Assembly: GCA_945290265.1 (NCBI GenBank)
Contig: CALYQW010000001.1
Coordinates: forward strand, 62,001-126,000
Source: an uncultured Erwinia sp.
GTDB taxonomy: Bacteria > Pseudomonadota > Gammaproteobacteria > Enterobacterales > Enterobacteriaceae
Reading direction: 5' to 3'
DNA length: 64,000 nt
In this document: positions 43,437 through 53,185 of the stretch, piece by piece
How positions within the stretch are numbered: position 1 is the first letter of the stretch
How the letters are laid out: each line of letters starts with the position of its first letter
Position numbers and translations under genes: made by a program
Notes under the pieces: model-generated
The model's input: the letters and a program-made list of their open reading frames with translations, nothing else
Told to the model about the DNA's origin: nothing
The model's database searches: none

Positions 43437-43671
43437 CATTAAATCCTGAGTGCGATACTGCCGCTCACCATTATTGCCTGTTACTTAACTGTTCTGAGAC
43501 TGCAAAATATATTCGTCTGCGCATCATACCCTATCTGTCAAACCGGGGCAGATTAAATACTTCCGTCCCGCGGCCTGGACAGAATAACCAGCTAATGACC
43601 CCTTTGCGGCTATTCAAGCCAGCCCGGTCTGATTGTCCTGAGATCCTGCTCACATAACAAATCATGCCTCA

Positions 43672-43685
43672 TGAAACCGGTTGCA
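43672..43685. promoter_or_regulatory. AscG-type operator
   Basis: TGAAACC-GGTTGCA differs by one base from the perfect dyad TGAAACCGGTTTCA bound by AscG. It lies ~55 bp upstream of the EIIB start. A weaker copy (TCAAACCGGGGCA) lies near 43538. Repression in the absence of aryl-beta-glucoside or cellobiose-type sugars is inferred. Confidence 0.75.
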
Positions 43686-43738
43686 GAAAGCGTGTGTTTT
43701 CGGCTATCTGTAACAGAAAACAGGCAAGGAGACAGATG

Positions 43739-44066
43739 ATGAATAAAATCTTACTTTGTTGTGCAGCAGGCATGTCTACCAGCATGGTGGTGCAACAGAT
43801 GGAGAAATCTGCCCGGGAAAAATATATTGACGTCGAAATAGATGCTATCGGTCTGGATGAGTTTAGCGAACAAATCCCTGCTTATGACTGCTGCCTGCTG
43901 CCTGCTGGGACCGCAAATTAAATATAAAATGGCTGATTTTAAACCGCTGGCTGATGAGCTGCATAAACCCATCAGCGTCATTGATACCATGGATTATGGC
44001 ATGATGAATGGCGGCAAAATTCTTGACGATGCGCTGGCGTTAATTGGCAGTGGCAGGGCATCTTAA
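43739..44066 (+). pseudogene. PTS beta-glucoside/cellobiose EIIB, frameshifted by a 7-bp duplication
   Basis: Lactose/cellobiose-type EIIB (~105 residues, ChbB/LicB family) with the phospho-Cys in LLCCAAGMSTSMVV. From ATG 43739 the frame runs to AYDCCLLPAGTAN and stops at 43921. The next frame supplies GPQIKYKMADFKPLADEL to TAA 44064-44066. The junction is a tandem CTGCCTG-CTGCCTG (43891-43904); removal of one unit restores DCCLLGPQIKYK exactly. Such a duplication arises and reverts by slippage, so the gene could switch. Stop overlaps the EIIC start (TAATG). Confidence 0.92.
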
Positions 44067-45376
44067 TGCGTCCGCTCAGCCAGATGATATTCAGCTTTAT
44101 CGAAGATCGTCTTAGTCCGATTGCCGCGCGTTTATCCGGCCAGCGTCATGTGGTGGCGATCAAAGATGGCTTTATTGCCTCCATGCCATTTCTGATCGTT
44201 GGCTCATTTATACTGCTGTTTGCCCATCCGCCTTTCGCCGCCGACAGCCAGCTGGCATTTGCCCGCTGGTGGCTGACCATAGTGGCTCAGCACAATGAAC
44301 AAATTATGATGCCCTATAATATGACCATGGGCATTATGGCGGTTTATATCTGTTACGCCATCGCCTATAACCTGGCCATCAGCTATAAAATAAACGGCTT
44401 TATGGCGGCCTGCCTGGCATTGATGTCGTTTCTGGTGGTGGCGGCTCCGCAAACCAACGATAGCCTGCCGGTGGCGTCACTGGGAGGAGAAGGGATCTTT
44501 ACCGCCATTATTATCAGCCTCTATGCCACTGAGTTAATGCATCTGCTGCAGAAGTACCATATTGGGTTTTCTATGCCGGATCAGGTGCCGCCGAAAATTC
44601 GTCAGTCTTTCGATCTGCTGATCCCGATCCTGGCGATCTTCCTGACGCTGGCGCCGCGGAGTTTATGGCTACAACATCAGTTTGGCATGCTGCTGCCACA
44701 GGCGATTATGGCACTGTTTAAACCGATTATCTCCGCGTCTGATTCCCTGCCCGCCGTGCTGTTATGTCATCTGCTGTGGTTCGCCGGCATTCACGGGGCG
44801 GTGATTGTTGGCGGTATTTTACAGGCTTTCTGGCTGACCAACCTCGGGCTTAATCAGCAGGCGCTGAACGCCGGGATGCCGGTCACGCAAATCTTTATTG
44901 AGCCCTTCTGGCAGTTTTTTATTGTGGTCGGGGGTTCCGGCTCAACCATGGGGCTGATATTGCTTTATCTACGCAGCCGTTCCGCTCACCTGCGTTCCAT
45001 TGGCAGACTGGGGCTGGTGCCGGGCATCTTCAATATTAACGAACCAATTATTTTTGGCTCCCCGGTGGTGATGAATCCGCTGCTGTTTATCCCTTTTATC
45101 ACTGCACCGCTGGTCAATGCCGTTATTGCCTGGGCAACCACCCGCACCGATCTGGTTCATCACGTGGTTTCCCTTGCCCCCTGGACCACGGCCGGCCCGT
45201 TAGGTGCCGCCTGGTCTACCGGTAGGGATCTGCGAGCGGTGCTGCTGGTGGCGGTGCTGATTGTGATATCGACGCTGATTTACTACCCCTTTTTTAAAAT
45301 GTACGAACGTCAGTTACTGCAACAGGAGCAGCCCGCACCAGAGCAGGCCGCCCCTCAGCAAGTGGAGAACGGATAA
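44066..45376 (+). CDS. PTS cellobiose/beta-glucoside EIIC
   Basis: Membrane channel component of a lactose/cellobiose-type PTS. The 436-residue product has about ten hydrophobic helices and family motifs DGFIASMPFLIVGSFILLFA (~30-50), FAGIHGAVIVGGILQ (~240) and GIFNINEPIIFGSPVVMNP (~325-343), the conserved substrate loop. It overlaps EIIB and EIIA by one base each (TAATG), so translation is coupled. Intact, but needs a working EIIB. Confidence 0.93.
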   Translation: MRPLSQMIFSFIEDRLSPIAARLSGQRHVVAIKDGFIASMPFLIVGSFILLFAHPPFAADSQLAFARWWLTIVAQHNEQIMMPYNMTMGIMAVYICYAIAYNLAISYKINGFMAACLALMSFLVVAAPQTNDSLPVASLGGEGIFTAIIISLYATELMHLLQKYHIGFSMPDQVPPKIRQSFDLLIPILAIFLTLAPRSLWLQHQFGMLLPQAIMALFKPIISASDSLPAVLLCHLLWFAGIHGAVIVGGILQAFWLTNLGLNQQALNAGMPVTQIFIEPFWQFFIVVGGSGSTMGLILLYLRSRSAHLRSIGRLGLVPGIFNINEPIIFGSPVVMNPLLFIPFITAPLVNAVIAWATTRTDLVHHVVSLAPWTTAGPLGAAWSTGRDLRAVLLVAVLIVISTLIYYPFFKMYERQLLQQEQPAPEQAAPQQVENG

Positions 45377-45699
45377 TGGATATGGAAAGCATCGTGATGG
45401 AGTTAATTATTCACGCCGGCGAAGCACGATCCTGTTCCATGCAGGCGCTGCGGGCAGCACGTAGCTATGACTGGCCAGAAGTGGATCAGCAATTAAGTGC
45501 AGCCACTCAGGCGGCCCGCGCGGCACATAAGATCCAGACCGCCCTGATCGGCGCTGATGAGGGCGCGGGTAAGATCCCGGTGAATCTAATCCGGGTGCAT
45601 GCGCAGGATCACCTGATGAACGCCATGCTGTGCCGCGAACCGGCAGAAGAGATGGTTCTGCTGCACCACGAGATTCAGACCCTGAAACAGGCAAATTAA
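45376..45699 (+). CDS. PTS cellobiose/beta-glucoside EIIA
   Basis: Helical trimeric EIIA of the lactose/cellobiose type (107 residues), which passes phosphate from HPr to EIIB. The N-terminal VMELIIHAGEARSCSMQAL and the active-site segment RVHAQDHLMNAM with the phospho-His are visible. Start ATG at 45376 follows GGATA within EIIC. Intact. Confidence 0.92.
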   Translation: MDMESIVMELIIHAGEARSCSMQALRAARSYDWPEVDQQLSAATQAARAAHKIQTALIGADEGAGKIPVNLIRVHAQDHLMNAMLCREPAEEMVLLHHEIQTLKQAN

Positions 45700-45714
45700 C
45701 CCGTTGCAGGATCG

Positions 45715-45730
45715 CCTGCGTTAGCGCAGG
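45715..45730. repeat. Intercistronic hairpin between EIIA and bglA
   Basis: Perfect stem CCTGCG-TTAG-CGCAGG with no U-tract. It probably tunes expression or mRNA stability between the PTS genes and bglA. Confidence 0.5.
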
Positions 45731-45797
45731 AAAATGACTGGCAGCGTTTAAGCCTGACCGGCACGGCGCTGTAACGAATATTTTTGATTACAACTAA

Positions 45798-47246
<1,449 letters not shown>

Positions 47247-47261
47247 GGCTGTGTTGTATTC

Positions 47262-47284
47262 TCCGGCAGGTCAGTCCTGCCGGA
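47262..47284 (+). terminator. Hairpin after bglA
   Basis: Perfect 9-bp stem TCCGGCAGG-TCAGT-CCTGCCGGA 15 bp after the stop. There is no U-tract; probable operon end. Confidence 0.55.
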
Positions 47285-47528
47285 TAGCGTGACGGAGAGC
47301 CTGAGTTCAGAGATGAAATGCCACATGCTTGCCCCCTGGCAGTTGAATATCCCGCTCAGATACCTGTACCTTTATCAGCCAGCTCCCTGCTCTCCCGACA
47401 TCTAAAATAGAATTTACCTTATCTGATTACTCCCTGAGCGCAGATTCATTGAAAATGACCAGTATTAGTCAGCTAATTAAAGAAACTGAGGATTAAATAA
47501 TTTTTTTATTCATTCTTTTAAATGAAAC

Positions 47529-47547
47529 CTTAATGGTAATAATTATC
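47529..47547. promoter_or_regulatory. Fur-box-like site upstream of ftnA
   Basis: CTTAATGGTAATAATTATC matches 15 of 19 positions of the Fur consensus. It lies ~185 bp before the ftnA start in an AT-rich region. In E. coli Fur activates ftnA from upstream sites by countering H-NS; the distance and AT-rich context fit that model. The rest of the 47285-47730 gap holds no gene. Confidence 0.65.
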
Positions 47548-47730
47548 ACCCCCATTCAATAAATAGAATGATTTATATTTTACTAAAAATTTAGTCTTTT
47601 AAATCAATAATTTAAAATAAAAACCTTTAAATAAATCGAATATTCACATTAGCGGTTTTTATTTTAAAAGCATCAGTGCATAATGCGCAGAAATCACCTG
47701 TTTTCCGATCCCTGTTTTCAAGGAGCTATT

Positions 47731-48234
47731 ATGCTGAGCGTAGATATCATTTCACGACTGAACAGCCAGCTGAACCTCGAATTCTACTCGGCCAATCTGT
47801 ATTTACAGATGAGCGCCTGGAGTAATGATAAAGGTTTTGAGGGCGCGGCAACCTTCCTGCGCGCTCACTCAATGGAAGAGATGCAGCATATGCAGCGTCT
47901 GTTCAACTACCTGAGCGATACCGGCGCGATGCCGGTGCTGGGAGCCATTGAAGCGCCACCGGTAACCTTTAATTCTCTGAATGAAGTGCTTGAAATGGCC
48001 TACCAGCATGAGCAGCTGATTACCACGAAGATTAATGAGCTGGTGCATGCGGCGATCAGCACTCAGGACTACGCAACCTTTAATTTCCTGCAGTGGTATG
48101 TGGCTGAGCAGCATGAAGAAGAGAAGCTGTTTAAAACGGTGCTGGATAAGCTGGCGCTGGTGGGTGACAGTGGCCAGGGGCTGTTCCTGGTAGATAAGGA
48201 CCTGAAAGGTATGAGTACTGCGCCGCACGCCTGA
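47731..48234 (+). CDS. ftnA: Ferritin FtnA
   Basis: Iron-storage ferritin forming a 24-subunit shell. The 167-residue product has the ferroxidase ligands in the expected places: Glu17 (NLEFYSANLY), Glu50 and His53 (HSMEEMQHMQ), and later Glu/Gln in QHEQLITTKIN and VAEQHEEEKLF. AAGGAGC precedes ATG 47731; an upstream extension of the frame lacks support. Intact. Confidence 0.95.
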   Translation: MLSVDIISRLNSQLNLEFYSANLYLQMSAWSNDKGFEGAATFLRAHSMEEMQHMQRLFNYLSDTGAMPVLGAIEAPPVTFNSLNEVLEMAYQHEQLITTKINELVHAAISTQDYATFNFLQWYVAEQHEEEKLFKTVLDKLALVGDSGQGLFLVDKDLKGMSTAPHA

Positions 48235-48261
48235 TGCATTAATCCCGCAGCAACAATAGCA

Positions 48262-48289
48262 ACGGGCAGCCCGCAGGCTGTCCGTTTTT
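48262..48289 (+). terminator. Intrinsic terminator of ftnA
   Basis: Stem ACGGGCAGCC / GGCTGTCCGT (one G-U pair), loop CGCA, then TTTT. It lies 28 bp after the ftnA stop and before the convergent phosphatase gene. Confidence 0.85.
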
Positions 48290-48295
48290 CGCTGA

Positions 48296-49567
48296 TTATT
48301 TTGCCAGCCCGGCCGTGGCCGCATCATGCAGGTTCAGGCGCTGCCAGAAACTCTGCTGCGCATCGCCGGATAAGGGATACCCCCCCCCCAGCGCCGTGTG
48401 CACCATCAGTTCCCGACGCTGAGCGGCACTGAGATCGGGCAGCACCGATTCCAGAAGCACTTCAGCCCCATCCGCCACCTGCAGCGGTGCCTTGTCAGCT
48501 TTCGCATCCGCCGGGAATCCATAGGTCATGGTAAAGCGGTAAAAAGTCTGCATTCGCGCCGCCCGGTAGGGATCGTCCTGCGCCGGGTTCTGCGCGCACT
48601 GCGCCACTGTGGTACCGCACTCTTTCTCCAGCGCCTGACGTAACTGCTGCTGTGCCTGTTTAAACAGCACGCGGTATGCCGGATCGTTCAGGTAGTGAGC
48701 CACATTCCGCTGCGCCACCATGCGCGATCCCATCACATCCAGCGGATAATGCACCCCCAGTACCACCCGCGAATAACCGTAACGCGCACCCCGATCAATC
48801 AGTGACACATAGCGTTCCGGGATCATCTGCGCCAGCAGTAGCGCATCGGTATACCCGGTGTTGGTATGGCCGCTGGGAAACGCCCCACCGTCGGCACTGT
48901 AGGGCAGGTTATCCTTAACCACCACCGTATCCGGCACCAGCTTAATGTGGTTACCGGGGATCAAAAACGGGCGTTTTACTGCGAAATGCGCCTTTGCAGC
49001 AGAGGTGCTGACTTCACTGGCTTTGATTAACGCCGCTGCTTTGCCGATCTCACCGTTATCATAAGCCCGAATAAATGCCTGCCCCAGGCGTGGTCCCAGC
49101 GCATCGGCGAGGAAAAAGAGATAGTTTAATCCCTCGGCATCCACCAGCGCCTGATGCCGTAAAGGTTCGCTGGCATGCTGGTTAATCTGTTCAACCGTTG
49201 CCAGATTCTGTCCTATGACTGCTGGTGGCAGTGCACTGAATGCGCTGAGCAGCGCAATTCCCGCCTGTTGATTTGCCGGTTGCTGAAAATTATAGCTGCT
49301 GGCCTTAAGCCAGGCTTGATCGGCCTGAATGCCTCCCTGTTTCATTGTTTCCAGCTGCGGTCGTTTGATTGTCCCGCTGCCACCACTGAGATGAGAGAGT
49401 AATGACGCGCGTTGCGCATTTTCCAGCGCCAGATACGGATGGCTGTAACTGGCGGTAGTGGTGATATTGGCAATCGCTGCGCTGGCGGAAAACATGTCCG
49501 CGGCAGCCGCCTGGACTAACGGACTGAGCAGCAGCGCTGCGCTAATGGCTGTGAGACGAAAACGCAT
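48296..49567 (-). CDS. Secreted PAP2-family acid phosphatase
   Basis: Periplasmic phosphatase. The 423-residue product has a signal peptide (to ~22, ending AAAADM) and the three PAP2/class A phosphatase motifs: K-x6-RP in KAHFAVKRPFL (~195), PSGH in GGAFPSGHTNTGY (~228), and SR-x5-H-x3-D in YSRVVLGVHYPLDVMGSR (~265). It is much longer than PhoN-type enzymes (~250 residues), with extra N- and C-terminal helical regions. Substrate unknown. Intact. Confidence 0.9.
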   Translation of the reverse strand: MRFRLTAISAALLLSPLVQAAAADMFSASAAIANITTTASYSHPYLALENAQRASLLSHLSGGSGTIKRPQLETMKQGGIQADQAWLKASSYNFQQPANQQAGIALLSAFSALPPAVIGQNLATVEQINQHASEPLRHQALVDAEGLNYLFFLADALGPRLGQAFIRAYDNGEIGKAAALIKASEVSTSAAKAHFAVKRPFLIPGNHIKLVPDTVVVKDNLPYSADGGAFPSGHTNTGYTDALLLAQMIPERYVSLIDRGARYGYSRVVLGVHYPLDVMGSRMVAQRNVAHYLNDPAYRVLFKQAQQQLRQALEKECGTTVAQCAQNPAQDDPYRAARMQTFYRFTMTYGFPADAKADKAPLQVADGAEVLLESVLPDLSAAQRRELMVHTALGGGYPLSGDAQQSFWQRLNLHDAATAGLAK

Positions 49568-49676
49568 AGCTTATCCTTATTATCATCATAAAGTTGACCG
49601 TGCCAGCAGCAGGCTACGCAGGTGATATGACAGTTTTATGGCAGCCAGGCGGATATTACCTCCGATGCTCGTTTAA

Positions 49677-49700
49677 TGAAAAAAGGCTGCCGCAGCAGCC
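49677..49700 (-). terminator. Intrinsic terminator of the oxalate decarboxylase gene
   Basis: On the minus strand: GGCTGC-TGCG-GCAGCC followed by six T. It starts 14 bases after the gene's stop codon. Confidence 0.85.
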
Positions 49701-49713
49701 CGAAAAAGCAGGA

Positions 49714-50934
49714 TCAGTCAATAATTGGCGTTTTGGTTTTATTCAGCGCCTTGATAAACTCATCATCCAGCTGCAGATGCTGTTTAACCAGCGCTGGCGG
49801 CGTCGAGGCCAGCCACTGATTAAGCGAAATATCCGCGTAATAATCGCTTTTAAACAATTCCAGAAAACGCAGCGGCTTATCGCCGGTATTTTGAATATAG
49901 TGCCCCATCGCAAAAGGAACATAGCCTACGTCACCGGCACGGAAATTAAAGGTTCGCGCCTGCCCCGATGAGGCAAATACCCCCATCCGACCTTCTCCTT
50001 CCAGATAATACTGCCACTCGTCATTGTTAGGGTGCCAGTGCAATTCACGCATGGCCCCGGGTTCCAGCTCGACCAGCGCGGCAGCAATGGTTTTCGAGAT
50101 CTTGAACGTAGAAGAGTCGGTGATGCGCACCGTACCGCCTTTCAGGGTAATCGGCTTCTGTGCCATCATTCGGTGGCTGAACTGCAGCGTGGAACGTTTG
50201 GCACCAGCAATCGCATCGTCTTTTAATGCACCTGGTGCAGTGCCGGCAAAGATATATTCATCAGAGGGTGAAGGCAGCTTGCTGAAGGTACTGGCAGGCA
50301 CGCCAAAATTTTGTGCCAGGACATCAGGTGGAATATGCTTAAACCAGTCGCTCAGCAGGAAGGTACTGTCTTCATCGAAATTTCCGTCATCAAAAGCCAG
50401 CAAAAATTCACAGCCGTCCGGCCCCAACCCCTGAATTGAATGCGGCATCCCGGACGGGAAATACCACAGATCGCCTTCTGCCAGATCATCAACAAACCAG
50501 CCACCATCGCTGTCCAGAGCGGTAATACGGGCCCTGCCATACAGCATATAGGCCCACTCCCCCTCCTTATGCCAGTGCAGTTCGCGGATCCCGCCAGTGT
50601 TGAGGCGCATATCGACCCCGGCAATAGTGGTGGAAATCCCCAGTTCACGCTGAGTCACCTGACGGGTCCAGCCTCCGCTGCCTTTACGCACGTGCGCATC
50701 GCTGAATGAAAAACGCAGATTAGGCAGTGTGCCGCTGTCGGTGGCGGGCGGATTCACAATATCGGGGTTTTCGGCTTCGCGGAGCGGATCGTGCGGGCCA
50801 GGATCGGTACCGCCCATTTTGCCATTCCAGGGTTGAGCAACCGGCGTTTCATGGGCATGAACTGTACCAGCAGCCAGCGCGACCGTCCCCCCTGCAGCAA
50901 AAGCCATAAAATTACGACGTGAGATTGGTTTCAT
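49714..50934 (-). CDS. oxdC: Tat-exported bicupin oxalate decarboxylase
   Basis: Manganese bicupin that converts oxalate to formate and CO2. The 406-residue product has a Tat signal (SRRNFMAFAAGGTVALAAGT), then two cupin domains with metal sites HWHKEGEWAYM (~120) and HWHPNNDEWQYY (~295). The lid region reads NFDEDSTFLLSDW and keeps the Glu that marks decarboxylases rather than oxidases. Tat export implies a folded, metal-loaded enzyme in the periplasm, useful where plant oxalate is met. Single gene with its own terminator. Intact. Confidence 0.9.
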   Translation of the reverse strand: MKPISRRNFMAFAAGGTVALAAGTVHAHETPVAQPWNGKMGGTDPGPHDPLREAENPDIVNPPATDSGTLPNLRFSFSDAHVRKGSGGWTRQVTQRELGISTTIAGVDMRLNTGGIRELHWHKEGEWAYMLYGRARITALDSDGGWFVDDLAEGDLWYFPSGMPHSIQGLGPDGCEFLLAFDDGNFDEDSTFLLSDWFKHIPPDVLAQNFGVPASTFSKLPSPSDEYIFAGTAPGALKDDAIAGAKRSTLQFSHRMMAQKPITLKGGTVRITDSSTFKISKTIAAALVELEPGAMRELHWHPNNDEWQYYLEGEGRMGVFASSGQARTFNFRAGDVGYVPFAMGHYIQNTGDKPLRFLELFKSDYYADISLNQWLASTPPALVKQHLQLDDEFIKALNKTKTPIID

Positions 50935-51735
50935 TACTCTACATCCTTATGGTTTTTAGAAAATAACAAAGACATGTACAACAACAGGGATATTATTGAC
51001 AGAGTAATGCATGTATTAGCGGGGTCTGCGCCGGAAATAACGGTTGAAAAGTAACATTTTATCAAAAAAATAAGTATCAATGATTTAACACATTAATTTT
51101 AAAACGAATAGTTTTTTCTAACCGTTGAAAGACTGCAGTTTCAATCGCACAAAAAGGCCGTTTCCACTGACAGGGGGGTAACCAGCCGGCGTTAACTGGC
51201 GTAAGGAGACAAATGTTTGTCCAGCACGGGCTGCGATAATGCTTTTTTTCCAGCAAAAAAATATTCCGCAGTTTTTTTCCACCGGCACCTGACAATACTC
51301 AGATTGTATCACCGCCCCGCCACTTTTCTGACAACCCGCGTTTAATCAGACATCCACCAGTCTGACTCAGAAAAAGCAGAATAAAATCTGGCATTTTCTT
51401 TCGAATTAAAACCACTTAATTAGTAATGCTTTAAATATAACCTGCTGCTTATTATAATTTTTTAAGAAAAAACCTTAGCATCTTCTGTACTTTAGTTCAG
51501 CGATAGCCACTGGCTGAAAGATTAATCTTCAATTAAAGTTAATACACAGGTCTCACTTTTTATCGAACTGAATTAACAGCGCAACTTATTGATTAAATTA
51601 ATATTAATGCCATCTTAATTCACAACGAGAAAAATATTATTCTAACATTAACAATCACTTTCAGTGATTAATAAGCTGGAAAATATCATCATTTGGAGTA
51701 AGAATATAGGTCCTTTATTATGAAACTCCTTAATT
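50935..51735. other. 0.8-kb AT-rich non-coding stretch
   Basis: No supported gene on either strand; two short overlapping minus-strand frames near 51077-51312 have no ribosome sites or family features. The right part (51400-51660) is very AT-rich, as often seen upstream of ToxR-like regulators under H-NS control. It contains the promoters for the divergent oxalate decarboxylase and ToxR-like genes. Confidence 0.5.
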
Positions 51736-52638
51736 ATGAACTCAGATTGTATCATTAATCACTGGCTGGTTGATTCTGCTTCGGGCTCGCTAATCCACCA
51801 AGCCAGTGGAGAACAGCGCCGCCTGGGCGAGTATCAGCTTAAGCTGTTACAGGTACTGATTGACCATGCCGGTGAGATCCTTACCCGTGACGAACTGAAC
51901 AATCTGGTGTGGGAACGACGCGTTATTGGTAATAACAGTCTGCCTAATGCCATCCATGCGCTGCGAGTGGCGCTGGAAGACGATGGTAAACAGCAGCGCA
52001 TCATAAAAACCATCCCGAAAAAAGGCTATATTCTCGAAGCTGAATACTGCCAGTTTGTTGAGAGCGTTCCCTCAGAAGCGAACGTTGATCCACTCAACGA
52101 GGAGACCGACAATCCGCTGTCGCTGCCCGGTGAAACGTTGACACCCGATAACACCAATGAACTGGCTGTCCGCATTCCCACGGAAGTAAGCACCAACCGC
52201 GATGCATTCTGGCGCTGGGTGGTTATGGGTCAGCTGATTATGCTGGCGATAATAGCGCTGGTCATTTTCGGCCAGAGTGGCTCCCACGGCCATACCTGGC
52301 TGGTGGAAAAAAATTCGGCGGACTACAGCCATATCCGTCTGGTGGAAATTAATCGCTGTACCGACAACTGTCTGCCCTCTGACAGCCTGCGAAAACAACT
52401 GGCACCGGTACTGTTTCCTGTTAATCAGCAGCTGAAAAATAAGCAGATCAACATGGATATGTTCTATTCGGTTTCTGCTAACTCCCTCAATCTGACTTTC
52501 GAATTAAAAAATGCCTGCGACAGCAGACAGCTGGCAATGAATATCATTAACTGGCGTACTGACAGCGAACAACTGAGAGCGGTTATTTATCGTGAAAGCG
52601 AGAGAAAAATTGATGAAATGGCGAAATGTATCAATTAG
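51736..52638 (+). CDS. ToxR/CadC-like membrane-anchored winged-helix regulator
   Basis: A one-component membrane regulator of 300 residues. N-terminal OmpR-type winged helix (~10-108: RRLGEYQLKLLQVLIDHAGE, NSLPNAIHALRVALEDDG, IIKTIPKKGYIL), an acidic linker (~109-155), one membrane helix (WVVMGQLIMLAIIALVIFG, ~162-180) and a periplasmic domain with a Cys pair (INRCTDNCLPS), plus two further Cys (KNACDS, MAKCIN). The Cys pattern suggests redox-linked folding, as in ToxR. It overlaps a small membrane protein gene (next entry). Targets unknown. Confidence 0.85.
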   Translation: MNSDCIINHWLVDSASGSLIHQASGEQRRLGEYQLKLLQVLIDHAGEILTRDELNNLVWERRVIGNNSLPNAIHALRVALEDDGKQQRIIKTIPKKGYILEAEYCQFVESVPSEANVDPLNEETDNPLSLPGETLTPDNTNELAVRIPTEVSTNRDAFWRWVVMGQLIMLAIIALVIFGQSGSHGHTWLVEKNSADYSHIRLVEINRCTDNCLPSDSLRKQLAPVLFPVNQQLKNKQINMDMFYSVSANSLNLTFELKNACDSRQLAMNIINWRTDSEQLRAVIYRESERKIDEMAKCIN

Positions 52639-53071
52639 TTTATTTGTGATTACGCTGTTGATCCTGCTGGCATGGTCGGTAAAGCTGTATTTACTCCGTA
52701 ATGACAGCGACATCGGTCATGATTTCAAACATGAAAATTTGCAGCTGGGATACTACGATCTGTTAGGGCAACAGCGTGAGATTTATGATACCCGTTTCGA
52801 TATTAAGGGTAGCAATATTTTGATGACCCTAACCAATCCCAATGACAATCGCTTTATGGCTAAGGTTAATTTTGAACGTCAGAAAAGTGATGCTCAAAGC
52901 GTCTGGTACCATTATCGTCAGCTTTTCCATTCCGGAGAGGGTCAGCCGCTGATGATAAAAAACATCCTCGGCTATGCGGAAAATAACAATATTCGCTTTA
53001 ACCGCCTGCATCTTGGTAGTCAGCAACTGCTGATTACCCCTTTCGGGCAGATTTTTAGTTATCCTGGCTGA
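52613..53071 (+). CDS. Small membrane partner of the ToxR-like regulator
   Basis: A 152-residue protein with one N-terminal membrane helix (VSISLFVITLLILLAWSVKL, ~5-24) and a periplasmic domain (FDIKGSNILMTLTNPNDNRF, FNRLHLGSQQLLITPFGQI). The likely start is ATG 52613, inside the 3' end of the regulator (26-bp overlap). The layout copies ToxR-ToxS or TcpP-TcpH pairs, where the second protein protects the sensor domain; I see no direct sequence match to ToxS. Function inferred from layout. Confidence 0.7.
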   Translation: MKWRNVSISLFVITLLILLAWSVKLYLLRNDSDIGHDFKHENLQLGYYDLLGQQREIYDTRFDIKGSNILMTLTNPNDNRFMAKVNFERQKSDAQSVWYHYRQLFHSGEGQPLMIKNILGYAENNNIRFNRLHLGSQQLLITPFGQIFSYPG

Positions 53072-53106
53072 TGGTCGATGGAACTGTTTTTTGGGATGGC
53101 TACGCT

Positions 53107-53146
53107 GGCTTTTTAACGGCCAGAGCTAATTTCACCATCCCACTAC
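53107..53146. repeat. Second solo fragment related to the giant palindrome
   Basis: GGCTTTTTAA, GGCCAGAG, then TTTCACCATCCCACT occur in the same order and spacing style as the left arm of the palindrome (GGGCTTTTAAAA, GGGCCAGGG, GTTTCTCCATCCCGCT at 31985-32055). It lies between convergent genes. Confidence 0.5.
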
Positions 53147-53185
53147 CTGTGCTGAGGCTCGTCAGGTCGCTTAACCGTCAGCGGG

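Noticed and set aside
51077-51312. Two overlapping minus-strand frames upstream of the ToxR-like gene
   Set aside because: Neither has start signals or protein-like features; the region looks like promoter DNA.
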